Position numbers and translations under genes: made by a program
Shown: positions 16,475-24,588 of the stretch, piece by piece
Position numbering within the stretch: position 1 is the stretch's first letter
Layout of the letters: each line of letters starts with the position of its first letter
Assembly: GCF_030530945.1 (NCBI RefSeq)
Contig: NZ_JAUMTZ010000008.1
Coordinates: 82,939 to 114,080 of the forward strand
Reading direction: 5' to 3'
Origin: Kocuria sp.
Lineage (GTDB): Bacteria; Actinomycetota; Actinomycetes; Actinomycetales; Micrococcaceae
Length of the DNA stretch: 31,142 nucleotides
The notes under the pieces: model-generated
What the model was told of the DNA's origin: nothing
The model's input: only the letters and a program-made list of their open reading frames with translations
Database searches by the model: none

Positions 16475-17529
16475 CGCGAGCCCCCGAAGACGTAGCCGGA
16501 GCGCCGCACCAGCACCAGGAAGACGGGCACGCCGACCAGCGCGGTGACCACGCCCAGGGGCAGCTCGCGCGGCGGGGCGGCCACACGGCTGAGCAGGTCC
16601 ACCCAGACCATGAACAGGGCTCCCGCCAGCGGCGCGAGAACCACGGTGCGCCGGTGCGCCGGGCCCAGCAGGATCCGGGTGGCGTGCGGGACCACGAGTC
16701 CCACGAACCCGATGGTGCCGGAGACCGCCACGAGCGTGGCGGTGCCCAGGACCGTGAGCACGAACAGCTGGACCCGCATCCGATCCGGGTCCACGCCCAG
16801 GCTCGCGGCGGAGCCGTCCCCCATGGCCAGGGTGTCCAGGTCCCGAGCGCGCCACGCGAGCCAGGCCAGGCACAGCGCCGTGGCGAGGACCGGCAGGGGC
16901 AGCTGCTCCCACGTGGCCGCGCCCAGGGAGCCGAGCATCCAGAACATGACGGTGCGGGCGGCGTCGCCCTTCGCGTCGAAGAACACGATCGCGGACATCA
17001 GCGCCTGGAATCCGAAGGAGAGCACCACACCGGTGAGGATGAGCCGCACGGGGGCCACACCGCCCGGGGTGCGGGACAGCAGGTACACGAGCACCGACGC
17101 CGCCAGGGCCCCCAGGAATGCCGCCGCGCTGAGCGCCAGTCCCCCGAGCGCGGCGAACAGTCCCCAGGAGACGACGGCGCTCGCACCCACCGCCGCGCCG
17201 GAGGAGACGCCCAGGATGAACGGGTCCGCCAGGGGGTTGCGCACCATGGCCTGCGCGGCGATGCCCAGGGCGCTCAGCCCCGCCCCGACCACTGCGGCCA
17301 GCAGCACCCGCGGGGTGCGGAGCTGCAGGACCACGGTGTAGTCGGTGAAGTCCGCCGCGGGAATCGCCCCACCTGTCACGGCGGCCCGGAGAAAACGGGC
17401 GGTGTCCCCCACGGGGATGGGGGCGGCGCCCCAGGAGATGGCCGCGGGAATGGACGCGCCCAGGGCCAGGACCAGGGCCAGGACGGGGAGCGCGTGGCCG
17501 CGGGGAGACAGGCGTGGTGAGGTGCGCAT
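16471..17529 (-). CDS. FecCD/BtuC-type ABC importer permease
   Basis: The 352-residue permease has about ten hydrophobic helices and the FecCD-family landmarks LRTPRVLLAAVVGAGLSALG, MVRNPLADPFILGVSSGAAVGAS, MFWMLGSLGAATWEQL and GFVGLVVPHATRILLGPAHR. It forms the membrane channel for a siderophore-like metal chelate. The ATG at 17527-17529 is chosen because upstream in-frame codons run through the operator/promoter. No Shine-Dalgarno sequence precedes it, and the predicted -10 box ends only nine bases upstream, so the message is probably leaderless. This is the first gene of the seven-gene operon. Confidence 0.93.
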   Translation of the reverse strand: MRTSPRLSPRGHALPVLALVLALGASIPAAISWGAAPIPVGDTARFLRAAVTGGAIPAADFTDYTVVLQLRTPRVLLAAVVGAGLSALGIAAQAMVRNPLADPFILGVSSGAAVGASAVVSWGLFAALGGLALSAAAFLGALAASVLVYLLSRTPGGVAPVRLILTGVVLSFGFQALMSAIVFFDAKGDAARTVMFWMLGSLGAATWEQLPLPVLATALCLAWLAWRARDLDTLAMGDGSAASLGVDPDRMRVQLFVLTVLGTATLVAVSGTIGFVGLVVPHATRILLGPAHRRTVVLAPLAGALFMVWVDLLSRVAAPPRELPLGVVTALVGVPVFLVLVRRSGYVFGGSR

Positions 17530-17538
17530 GATGCCATA

Positions 17539-17567
17539 ATGATAATCATTCTCATATAACCGGACAA
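17539..17567 (-). promoter_or_regulatory. Predicted promoter of the metallophore operon (leaderless)
   Basis: On the minus strand, TTGTCC (17567-17562) and TATCAT (17544-17539) are separated by 17 bases, giving 4/6 and 5/6 matches to a sigma-70-type promoter. Transcription would begin about 3-4 bases before, or at, the ATG at 17529. This agrees with the lack of a ribosome binding site. Confidence 0.55.
17540..17554 (-). promoter_or_regulatory. Fur-family (Zur-type) operator
   Basis: The minus strand reads TGAGAATGATTATCA, a 15-base palindrome of the TGAnAATnATTnTCA form seen at actinobacterial Zur sites. The enclosing 19 bases (17535-17553) match the classical Fur box GATAATGATAATCATTATC at 17 of 19 positions. 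It overlaps the predicted spacer and -10 box, the normal arrangement for metal-dependent repression. Actinobacteria generally control iron genes with DtxR/IdeR, whose recognition sequence differs, so Zur is the better candidate regulator. Confidence 0.75.
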
Positions 17568-17656
17568 AACCCTTTCCAGGGCAGACAGGGACGGACATGC
17601 GGGGAGCGCCGCACCGGGCGGCGCGGGCCCAGCGGGCGGCGGGTGGCCGCGGGGAA

Positions 17657-18586
17657 TCAGCGTCCGGCGGCTTCGGTGACGAGTTCCGCGGTGCGGACGG
17701 GACGGTCGAGCATCACGAAGTGCCCGGAGCCGGAGACCACCCGAGTGGTCACGCGGGCCTCGCGGTCCAGCGCGCGGGCCTGGCGCAGCACGTGGCGCAC
17801 CCAGGCGGAGGGACGACGGCGCGGCAGGCGACCGTTCGCGGCCACTACGAGCACCGGCAGCTCCGGCGCGAGCGGCACCGCGCTCCGCAGCGCCACCAGC
17901 TCGCGCATGCACGAGCGGTAGCCCGCGAGCTCCCGCAGGGACGCGGCCAGCGTGCTGGAGGCCGGGGCCTCCGGGTGCCGCTGCCGCGTGCGCCCGCGAG
18001 CACTGTCATCTGCACTGCCCACGACCGTGCGCCGCGCGGGGACCAGTGCCGTGAACACCGCCGCTGCGACAACCCGCCACACCCACCCCACGGGCCGGGA
18101 CAGCGCCGCCGGACGCGTGAGGCTGCGGAAGCGGTGGGCGGCCCGGGCGGCGTCGTCCCCGGCGGCCACGCCCTCCGCCTCGGGAACGGAGCCGTCCAGC
18201 AGCACCAGGGAGCAGACGCGCTCGGGGTGCAGGCGGGCAGCGGCCTCCGCGACCGCGGCACCGAACGAGTGCCCCACTGCCGTGACGGGGCCTGCGATTT
18301 CCCGCGCCTCCAGGACGGCGACGAGGCGGGCGGCCTCCTCGGCGAGGTCCGGCAGGTGCGCAGGTACCGGGTCCCCTGGTGCATAACCGGGGCGCTCCAC
18401 GACCACCACGCGGAACCGGTCCCGCAGCAGCGCGGCGACCGGCAGCCAGTCCCACACCACGGACGCCACACCCGAGGAGCACAGCAGCACCGGGCCGGAA
18501 CCCACGTCCAGCAGGCGCGTGGGCCGCCCGAGCACGGAGACCGTCACCACGCCCCCCTGCAGTCCGGCACGACCCTGGGCGCTCAC
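17657..18586 (-). CDS. Alpha/beta-hydrolase fold protein
   Basis: The 309-residue protein has the hydrolase core. An early strand carries the segment VLLCSSGVASVVWDW in place of the usual HG oxyanion motif, and VVVVERPGYAPGD follows. The nucleophile elbow is GHSFG, LVLLDGSVPEAEGV is typical of the next strand, and a catalytic His lies near the end in GSGHFVMLDRP. A variable cap lies in the middle. The GTG start at 18584-18586 overlaps the stop of the DUF998 gene (GTGA), so the two are coupled. The substrate is unknown. It ends 128 bases before the metallophore operon start on the same strand. Readthrough into that operon is possible because no clear terminator lies between. Confidence 0.85.
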   Translation of the reverse strand: MSAQGRAGLQGGVVTVSVLGRPTRLLDVGSGPVLLCSSGVASVVWDWLPVAALLRDRFRVVVVERPGYAPGDPVPAHLPDLAEEAARLVAVLEAREIAGPVTAVGHSFGAAVAEAAARLHPERVCSLVLLDGSVPEAEGVAAGDDAARAAHRFRSLTRPAALSRPVGWVWRVVAAAVFTALVPARRTVVGSADDSARGRTRQRHPEAPASSTLAASLRELAGYRSCMRELVALRSAVPLAPELPVLVVAANGRLPRRRPSAWVRHVLRQARALDREARVTTRVVSGSGHFVMLDRPVRTAELVTEAAGR

Positions 18587-19302
18587 GCCGCGGCCCGCCC
18601 GCGCCGGGGACGCAGCCGGTCCACCACGGGTGTTCCCGCCGCGGCAACGAGCCACACGACGATCGCGATCATGGAGAGGCGCTGGGTTATCCCCTCCGTG
18701 GGAATGCGGGTGAGGAGCGCGTCCGCCCCGGACAGCACGATCGTCACGATCCCCGCCCAGCTGGTGAGGCGCACGAGCCGGTCCGCGGCCGAGCTCAGCA
18801 CGAGGGAGGCCAGCATGGCCACCGCGAAGGCGGCTCCGGCCAATGACGAGGAGACGGTGTGCACCGCGTGCTGGACCGGGAGGGTTCCGGCGGCCTCGGC
18901 GGCGGCGCAGGCGGCGGAGATGGAGGGCGCGCACGTCATGGGATTGACGGCGTCCACCACCGTGGCCGTTCCGGCGAGCGCCAGCGCGGCGCACCACGCC
19001 CGGACGGCGGTGCGGGAGCGCCGGTCCGTGGGCACTGTAGAGGCGGCGTCGCCGAGGCCGGCGGGCAGCCCGCGCCACAGGATACGGACCCGGGCGTAGG
19101 AGAGAACCGCGATGACCACCAGGAGCACGCCGCAGATCCCGTCGGCGGTGCGCAGCAGACTCGCCGCCGGGCGGTCCGGCACGAGGAACTCGGAGGCGTA
19201 GGAGGTCCACGGGTGCAGCCCGGGGTCCAGCAGCGGTGCCACGAGCCACGCGGAGTACATCACCGCGGCCACCGTGCAGAGGCGGCGTGAGGCCAGGGTC
19301 AC
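18583..19302 (-). CDS. DUF998-family membrane protein
   Basis: The 239-residue membrane protein has about six hydrophobic helices and the DUF998 pattern. The N-terminal helix VAAVMYSAWLVAPLLDPG is followed by WTSYASEFLVPDRPAASLLR, TATVVDAVNPMTCAPS (D-containing helix end) and QHAVHTVSSSLAGAAFAVAM (conserved His), then two terminal helices. The family's function is unknown. The start is GTG at 19300-19302 with a weak ribosome binding site. It is coupled to the downstream hydrolase by a 4-base overlap, suggesting one envelope or lipid-related function, but nothing in sequence proves this. Confidence 0.8.
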   Translation of the reverse strand: MTLASRRLCTVAAVMYSAWLVAPLLDPGLHPWTSYASEFLVPDRPAASLLRTADGICGVLLVVIAVLSYARVRILWRGLPAGLGDAASTVPTDRRSRTAVRAWCAALALAGTATVVDAVNPMTCAPSISAACAAAEAAGTLPVQHAVHTVSSSLAGAAFAVAMLASLVLSSAADRLVRLTSWAGIVTIVLSGADALLTRIPTEGITQRLSMIAIVVWLVAAAGTPVVDRLRPRRGRAAA

Positions 19303-19580
19303 GAGGTCTGATCACCCACCTGGGGTCGTCACGGCTGTCGGGACATCAACGGCGTTTCACTGTACGTGACATCCGCCTGCCCGGATTCAGGGGTTCCGGC
19401 AACGGGAGAAGCACTGATCCCCACCCGTGAAAAACCCGCGGCACATCACCGTGGAATCAGGAGGGCCAGCACGGTGTGCAATCTTCTGCCTCATGGCCTG
19501 CCAGCCCAGGGGCGCGGTCTCCCTGCCGGTAGCATCCGATGGGGACGCAAGAAAATGCCGACTGTTCTGGGGACGGAACT

Positions 19581-20297
19581 ATGCCAGAGACGAACGTTCT
19601 TCCGCGCCGCACTCTCGCGAAGGGGGCGGCATGGTCTCTGCCCGTCATCGTCGCCGCGGCAGCCGCACCGGCGTATGCCGCATCCCCCGGCTGCGAGGAC
19701 GTCACCGCGGAGTGGAGTGCGAGCTCGAGTGGAAGGACATCCGCCTCCGCGACGAACGGTGTGACTGCGACCGCCGCGGCCAACGGGTCAACACGCATCG
19801 GCTCGACGAACTTCTCCACCGCCACCATCACCAACGGTGTCAAGAACGGGACCTACCTGGTGCTGAACCAGTCTGGCGCCAATGCCCAGGGGCAGACCGT
19901 GACCATCACGTTCCCGCAACCGGTCTACTGCGTCAGGCTCTCCGTGAACGACATCGACACCCAGTTCAGAAGCGCCGCCGACAAGTATCGGGACAGTGTG
20001 GAGGTCACGGGATTCACGCCCTCCACCGTTCCTGCCTCATCTGGCATCCTCACGATCAGCGGCAGCTCTGCGTATCCCACCGCCGCGGCGACCAGCACCA
20101 GCTCCGGGGGAAACTACGACAACTTGACGAGCGCCGCCGGACTCGCGCAGTTCTCGGCACCCGGTCCGCTGTCCGCGATCACCCTCCGGTACATCAACAA
20201 CAGTCCGGGCACCGGCACCACGGTTGATGTGAACCAGCAGCAGGTCTACATCTCGGCCCTGACCTACAAGACCCGATCCGGCTGCACCTGCCCGTGA
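19581..20297 (+). CDS. Tat-exported protein of unknown function
   Basis: The 238-residue protein has a twin-arginine signal, LPRRTLAKGAAW (RR at 9-10), a hydrophobic core LPVIVAAAAAP and a cleavage site after AYA (about residue 33). The mature part is Ser/Thr/Asn-rich and predicted all-beta by its alternating pattern. It contains VTITFPQPVYCVRLSVNDID, a bead often seen in galactose-binding-like jelly rolls, and ends SGCTCP. Four Cys occur in the mature chain (one near its start, one mid-chain, two at the end), suggesting disulphides. I do not recognise the family. An earlier in-frame ATG at 19539 would bury the Tat motif 23 residues in, so 19581 is preferred. It stands alone between a divergent and a convergent gene. 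Confidence 0.75.
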   Translation: MPETNVLPRRTLAKGAAWSLPVIVAAAAAPAYAASPGCEDVTAEWSASSSGRTSASATNGVTATAAANGSTRIGSTNFSTATITNGVKNGTYLVLNQSGANAQGQTVTITFPQPVYCVRLSVNDIDTQFRSAADKYRDSVEVTGFTPSTVPASSGILTISGSSAYPTAAATSTSSGGNYDNLTSAAGLAQFSAPGPLSAITLRYINNSPGTGTTVDVNQQQVYISALTYKTRSGCTCP

Positions 20298-20472
20298 GGC
20301 ACGTGCTGTTCCGCAAGCAGGGACCGCGCTCACCACTAGCCAGGGTCCCGGCATGAACTGAACCCGCGGGGCCGGCGCCGCGGTGTCCAGAGCTCAGGCA
20401 CTCTCAAGCTTTCGTGTTCAGACCGAGGTTCCCGGAACCACAGCTGTTCCAGTCGCCGACAGGATCTGGGGC

Positions 20473-21711
20473 TCAGGCCCGCACGGCCGGTGCCGCCTCG
20501 TCGTCGTCCTCCGCGGGCAGTGCGCGCGGGACGGTGTCGCGCATGTCCCGGAAGGTCTTGAAGCTGGCCCAGAGCACCGCCGTGAGGGGGACCGCCAGCA
20601 GCGCACCGGCCACCCCGCCCTCGTGCGCGCCAATGGCCAGGGCCGAGATGATCACCACGCCGTGCAGGCTCAGGGCGGTGCCCATGACCTTGGGCTGCAG
20701 GATGTGGTGCTCGATCTGGTTCACCAGGATCACCACGACGACCAGCACCACCGCGGCGGCCGGCCCGGCCGCCACCAGCGCCACCAGTGCCGCCGCCAGC
20801 CCGGTGACCAGGGCGCCGACGATCGGGATGAAGGCCCCCAGGAAGATCAGGGCCGCCAGGGGGAAGGCCAGCGGCACCCGCATGACGAGCATCGTGATCA
20901 GGTCGCACACCGCGGCGAAGACGGCGATGATCACGGTGCCGCGGATGTACCTGCCCAGCACGTGCACGGAGGCACGCCCGGCCTCCGTGGCCCGCTCTTT
21001 CAGCCGCTCCGGCAGGAACCCCACGAGGAAGGCGGCCATCCGGTCCCCGTCCAGCAGGAAGAAGAAGAGCATCACGATCATCAGCAGCGCACCGGCGAGG
21101 ATTTCCGTGGCCACGGAGACCCCGGACAGCGCACTGGATTCCGCGCCACTGTTCTTCAGGAACTCGGTGGCCCCCGAGAGGTACTCGTTCAGGTGGGTGC
21201 TGTCCAGCGGAACGCCCCAGCCCGTCAGGATGTCCACCAGCTGGTTCACGCCCTCCTGGGCCTTCTCTGCAAGGTCGGACCACTCGTTGCGCACCGTCAG
21301 CGCGATGCCGAACAGCAGAGCGGCCAGCGCCACCAGGATGGCCAGCAGGGCGGTGATGGCCGACCAGACGCGGGTGAAGCCGGCCCGGTGGCGCAGGAAC
21401 CGGATGATCGGGTGCATGGCCGAAGCGATGATGAGAGCCAGGAGCAGCGGCAGCACCACGATCTTCAGGGTCACGGCCAGCCACACGACCAGCCCGACCA
21501 CCACCGCCAGGATCAGCGTCTGCAGGGCCCGGATGGCGGAGCGGCCGTACGCGTCACGCCACATCTGCCGCGGGGTGGGAGCGGGGGCCAGTGCCTGCGG
21601 CGGGGAGGCCTGCGTCGCTGAGGACCGCGGTTCCGGGCTCCGCCGGGTCGCAGTGGCGCCGTGCGCGGAGGCCGCGGACTGTGGGGAAGCGGTGGAGTCA
21701 GAACCGGTCAT
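20473..21711 (-). CDS. AI-2E-family (YdiK/PerM) membrane transporter
   Basis: The 412-residue protein has a polar Ser/Ala/Pro-rich N-terminus (~75 residues). Paired helices follow (IRALQTLILAVVVGLVVWL; IVVLPLLLALIIASAMHPI, with the conserved PL-P motif), then a central amphipathic region around WSDLAEKAQEGVNQLVD. The C-terminal helices include LAGALLMIVMLFFFLLDGDR, FPLAALIFLGAFIPIVGALV and the family signature VNQIEHHILQPKVMG. Members export diverse solutes, and the quorum-signal role of the name is not general. The ATG at 21709-21711 begins a clean N-terminus; longer in-frame starts run into the promoter area. It converges on the Tat-protein gene. A short GC hairpin at 20364-20383 may terminate it. 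Confidence 0.9.
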   Translation of the reverse strand: MTGSDSTASPQSAASAHGATATRRSPEPRSSATQASPPQALAPAPTPRQMWRDAYGRSAIRALQTLILAVVVGLVVWLAVTLKIVVLPLLLALIIASAMHPIIRFLRHRAGFTRVWSAITALLAILVALAALLFGIALTVRNEWSDLAEKAQEGVNQLVDILTGWGVPLDSTHLNEYLSGATEFLKNSGAESSALSGVSVATEILAGALLMIVMLFFFLLDGDRMAAFLVGFLPERLKERATEAGRASVHVLGRYIRGTVIIAVFAAVCDLITMLVMRVPLAFPLAALIFLGAFIPIVGALVTGLAAALVALVAAGPAAAVVLVVVVILVNQIEHHILQPKVMGTALSLHGVVIISALAIGAHEGGVAGALLAVPLTAVLWASFKTFRDMRDTVPRALPAEDDDEAAPAVRA

Positions 21712-22046
21712 TACGAACGTCCTTGAGCTGGAGGGCTGGAGGGGCGCGCCGGGGCAGTATCCAGTGCCTCTGGCCGGGCCCGCTCGCGCACTCACACACT
21801 AGACCCGGGAGGGCGGACCCGCACCACTGATCCGGGGCACAGTTCGCGCCATCGGGCCGCCCCGGCCGCAAACCGTCCCGACCATGAGCCGTCCAGACCG
21901 CGAGCGCAGCGGCTCGGGGGCACCTCCCCCGAACTGGACGTCTGCCCCAGACCCGCCCTGTGACTCGTCTCTCCTGGCGAGCTGGTTCACCTCTCGTCCC
22001 GCTCTGCCTAGAGTTGGGAAAAACCCATCACATGTAAAGGATTCCC
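21712..22046. other. Divergent intergenic region
   Basis: These 335 bases lie between the AI-2E transporter (minus) and the SDR operon (plus). The SDR promoter is at the right end (see the separate entry). Apart from that I see no RNA motif, repeat or credible gene. Confidence 0.5.
21986..22014 (+). promoter_or_regulatory. Predicted promoter of the SDR-ThrE operon
   Basis: TTCACC (21986-21991) and TAGAGT (22009-22014) are separated by 17 bases, each 4/6 to sigma-70 consensus. The GTG start of the SDR gene is 33 bases downstream of the -10 box, with AAAGGA (22036-22041) as ribosome binding site. Confidence 0.45.
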
Positions 22047-22886
22047 GTGGACATCCCCCAGCAGCAGCAGAACTGGCCCGGCAGCCTGACGAAGCTCGAT
22101 CCCCCCGCGGACCACGGCGAGAAGTCCTACGAGGGTCACGGACGTCTCGCAGGCAAACGGGCACTCGTCACCGGCGGCGACAGCGGCATTGGCCGCGCGG
22201 TGGCCATTGCCTACGCCCGTGAGGGCGCAGATGTCGCCATCGCGTACTACGACGAGCACGAGGACGCAGAGAGCACCGCACAGCTCATCCGCGAGGCCGG
22301 GCGTCGCGTGGTGCTGCTGCCCGGCGACCTGAGCAAGCCGCAGCACTGCCGTGACGTGGTGGCGCGCACCGTGGACGAGCTCGGCGGTCTCGACGTCCTC
22401 GTGTCGAACGCTGCCTTCCAGATGGCTCGCCAGTCCATTCTCGACGTCCCGGACGACGAGTGGGACTTCACGATCGCCACGAACCTGTCGGCCTTCTTCC
22501 ACCTCGTGAAGGCCGCCGTGCCCCACCTGAAGGCCGGTTCGGCCATCATCGGCTCCACGTCGGTGAACTCGGACACGCCGCCGCCCGTGCTGCTGGCGTA
22601 CAACGCGACCAAGGCTGGAATCGCGAACATGGTGGGCTCTCTGTCGCAGGAGCTGGCCCCTAAGGGCATCCGGGTCAACAGCGTGGCACCCGGCCCCATC
22701 TGGACCCCGCTCATTCCCGCGACCATGGCGCCGGACATGGTCGAGAACTTCGGCTCGGAGTACCCGATCGGCCGCGCCGGCCAGCCGGGTGAGCTCGCCC
22801 CGGTCTACGTCATGCTCGCCAGCGACGAGGCCAGCTACGTCTCGGGCGCTCGTGTCGCCGTCACCGGTGGGCAGCCGATCCTGTGA
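22047..22886 (+). CDS. SDR-family NAD(P)-dependent oxidoreductase
   Basis: The 279-residue short-chain dehydrogenase has cofactor motif TGGDSGIG (42-49), NAAF (121-124) and active-site residues S172 and Y185-x3-K189 in AYNATKAG. It also has the later PGPIWTPL turn. The N-terminal extension QQQQNWPGSLTKLDPPADHG is characteristic of the stress-associated SDR subgroup (Bacillus YhdF/GsiB-neighbour 'general stress protein 39' type). It probably oxidises or reduces an alcohol/carbonyl of unknown identity. It starts at GTG 22047. Its TGA overlaps the next gene start (GTGA), making it the first gene of a four-gene coupled operon. Confidence 0.93.
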   Translation: MDIPQQQQNWPGSLTKLDPPADHGEKSYEGHGRLAGKRALVTGGDSGIGRAVAIAYAREGADVAIAYYDEHEDAESTAQLIREAGRRVVLLPGDLSKPQHCRDVVARTVDELGGLDVLVSNAAFQMARQSILDVPDDEWDFTIATNLSAFFHLVKAAVPHLKAGSAIIGSTSVNSDTPPPVLLAYNATKAGIANMVGSLSQELAPKGIRVNSVAPGPIWTPLIPATMAPDMVENFGSEYPIGRAGQPGELAPVYVMLASDEASYVSGARVAVTGGQPIL

Positions 22887-23713
22887 GCAGCGCACCCTCA
22901 CGTCACGAGTTCACCACGACGGACGGGGTACGTCTCTCGTACACGGACGAGGGTTCCGGTCGGCCGCTCGTCATGATCCACGGCTGGACGTTCTCCGGGC
23001 GCTTCTTCGACGGCGTCGCCCCCGGCCTGGCGCGCACCCACCGGGTCGTCCGGCTGGACCTGCGCGGGCACGGCTCCTCGGACTCACCCGATCACGGCTA
23101 CCGCATGTCGCGGCTGTCCAAGGACCTCGCCGATCTGCTGGAACACCTCGACCTCACCGACGCCGTGGTGCTGGGCTGGTCGCTGGGCTGCCCGATCATC
23201 TGGGGATACCTCGAGATGTTCGGCACCGGACGGGTCTCCCGCGCGATCTACGTGGACCAGACTCCCCGCCAGTACATGGACCTCGACTGGCCGTGGTGCC
23301 ACTCACAGTGCTGGGACGACGCCGCTCTGGCCGCCCTCAAGGCGACCACGAACGCCGACCCCGCGGGCCAGGACGAGCAGCAGCTCGGTGCGATCATGCG
23401 CCGTGAGCCCACAGCGCAGGAGCGGGAGCTCTTCCTCGCCGAGATGTCACGCTGCCGCCCCGAGGTGCGCGGCGCCGTCATGGAGGCACACACACGTCTC
23501 GACTGGCGCGACGTCATCCCGCACCTGGACACCCCCTCACTGGTGTGCATCGCCAAGGAGAACATCGTCTTCGACTGGCGTGGACCTGCCTGGGTCGCGG
23601 AACACCTGCCCAACGCGACGCGCGTCGACTTCGAGCACAGCCACCACGGCCTCTTCCTCGACGAGCCGGAGAAGTTCCTCCAGGCCGTCACCGCATTCAC
23701 CGCGAAAGGCTGA
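22883..23713 (+). CDS. Alpha/beta hydrolase (haloperoxidase/esterase-like)
   Basis: The 276-residue hydrolase shows oxyanion motif IHGWTFSGRFF (32-42), strand motif VVRLDLRGHGSSD (55-67), nucleophile elbow GWSLG (Ser100) and catalytic His in HSHHGLFLDEP near residue 255. It looks like the haloperoxidase/hydrolase group acting on esters or C-C/C-X bonds of small molecules. Trp/Tyr-rich cap residues (YMDLDWPWCHSQCW) suggest an aromatic-lined pocket. The GTG start at 22883 overlaps the SDR stop. The following isomerase-like gene starts five bases after its stop. The substrate is unknown. Confidence 0.9.
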   Translation: MSSAPSRHEFTTTDGVRLSYTDEGSGRPLVMIHGWTFSGRFFDGVAPGLARTHRVVRLDLRGHGSSDSPDHGYRMSRLSKDLADLLEHLDLTDAVVLGWSLGCPIIWGYLEMFGTGRVSRAIYVDQTPRQYMDLDWPWCHSQCWDDAALAALKATTNADPAGQDEQQLGAIMRREPTAQERELFLAEMSRCRPEVRGAVMEAHTRLDWRDVIPHLDTPSLVCIAKENIVFDWRGPAWVAEHLPNATRVDFEHSHHGLFLDEPEKFLQAVTAFTAKG

Positions 23714-23718
23714 CCCCG

Positions 23719-24588
23719 ATGAGCGTTTTCCCCCTGCCGTTCGCCATGAACGAGTTCACCACCCAGCCGTGGACCTTCGAGGAGGACCTCGAGCACTACG
23801 CCGCCGCGGGCGTCGAACACCTCGAACTGTGCGAGGCCAAGCTCGACGACGACCGGGAGCACGAACAGCTCGAGGCCCTCCGCCACAGCGGGCTGACGGT
23901 GTGCTCGGTCCAGCCTGCGGTGCGCACGGCCACCCCGAGCGTCTCGCAGCCGGAGCCTCGCAAGCTCGACGAGCGCATCGCCGCCTATCGGCGGAGCATC
24001 GAACGTCTGGCCCCCGAGGCCCCCGGAGCGGTGTTCGTCACGAACACCGGCCCTGCTCTCGGCGGTGACATGCACGCGGCGATGGACGACGCCGTGCAGT
24101 TCCACCGCGCCGTGATGCCCGTGGCTCTCGACCTCGGGGTGCGCCTGGCGATCGAGCCGCTCAACCCCATCTCCCTCAACCAGGAGACGTGCATCTGGAC
24201 GTACGCGCAGGCCGTGGAGTTCATCGAGCGCGTGGGCTCACCCGATCTGGGCATCTGCGTGGACACGTGGAACCTGTGGCAGGACCCGCGGCTCGTCGAC
24301 GGGCTCAAGGCGCATCCTGAGCTCATCTCGATCCTGCAGGTCAGTGACTGGCGCACACCCCGCTCGGGCATGGACCGCCGGAGCATCGGCACCGGTGACA
24401 TCCCGACCGGGGAGCTCCTGCACGCCGTGGTCGATGCCGGCTACACGGGGCCCTGCGTTCTGGAGATCTTCTCCCAGGACGTTCCCGACTCGCTGTACGA
24501 CACCGATCTCCAGGACCTCATCACGCGCAACCGAACGGCGCTCCAGGACGCGTGGGATGCCGCCCCAGGTGCCCCCTCCCACGCATGA
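23719..24588 (+). CDS. Sugar phosphate isomerase/epimerase-like TIM-barrel protein
   Basis: The 289-residue protein matches the xylose isomerase-like/AP endonuclease 2 superfamily. It has the early AAAGVEHLELCEAKL strand, the metal-ligand strand LAIEPLNP, CVDTWNLWQDP, SILQVSDWRTPR and the last ligand strand CVLEIFSQD. These supply the usual Glu-Asp-x-Glu divalent metal site. Members isomerise or epimerise sugars, inositols or related hydroxy-acids. No substrate can be assigned. The ATG at 23719 follows the hydrolase stop by five bases; longer in-frame starts lie inside that gene. Its TGA overlaps the ATG of the exporter (ATGA). Confidence 0.85.
   Translation: MSVFPLPFAMNEFTTQPWTFEEDLEHYAAAGVEHLELCEAKLDDDREHEQLEALRHSGLTVCSVQPAVRTATPSVSQPEPRKLDERIAAYRRSIERLAPEAPGAVFVTNTGPALGGDMHAAMDDAVQFHRAVMPVALDLGVRLAIEPLNPISLNQETCIWTYAQAVEFIERVGSPDLGICVDTWNLWQDPRLVDGLKAHPELISILQVSDWRTPRSGMDRRSIGTGDIPTGELLHAVVDAGYTGPCVLEIFSQDVPDSLYDTDLQDLITRNRTALQDAWDAAPGAPSHA

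Noticed and set aside
10351..17554. Iron-siderophore uptake under DtxR/IdeR
   Set aside because: No TTAGG...CCTAA-type site is visible near 17529, and the box there is Fur/Zur-like. Iron is not excluded but is the weaker reading.
17530..17598. Longer N-terminus for the FecCD permease
   Set aside because: The extra 23 codons run through the operator and -10 box, and the hydrophobic start MRTSPRL fits the family better.
19440..19580. Possible riboswitch upstream of the Tat protein (GGGGACGCAA segment)
   Set aside because: No paired stems or second conserved block of any riboswitch class I know could be traced.
20364..20383. GC hairpin after the AI-2E transporter gene
   Set aside because: The six-pair stem of self-palindromic CCGCGG could arise by chance in this GC range. 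It is mentioned but not called.
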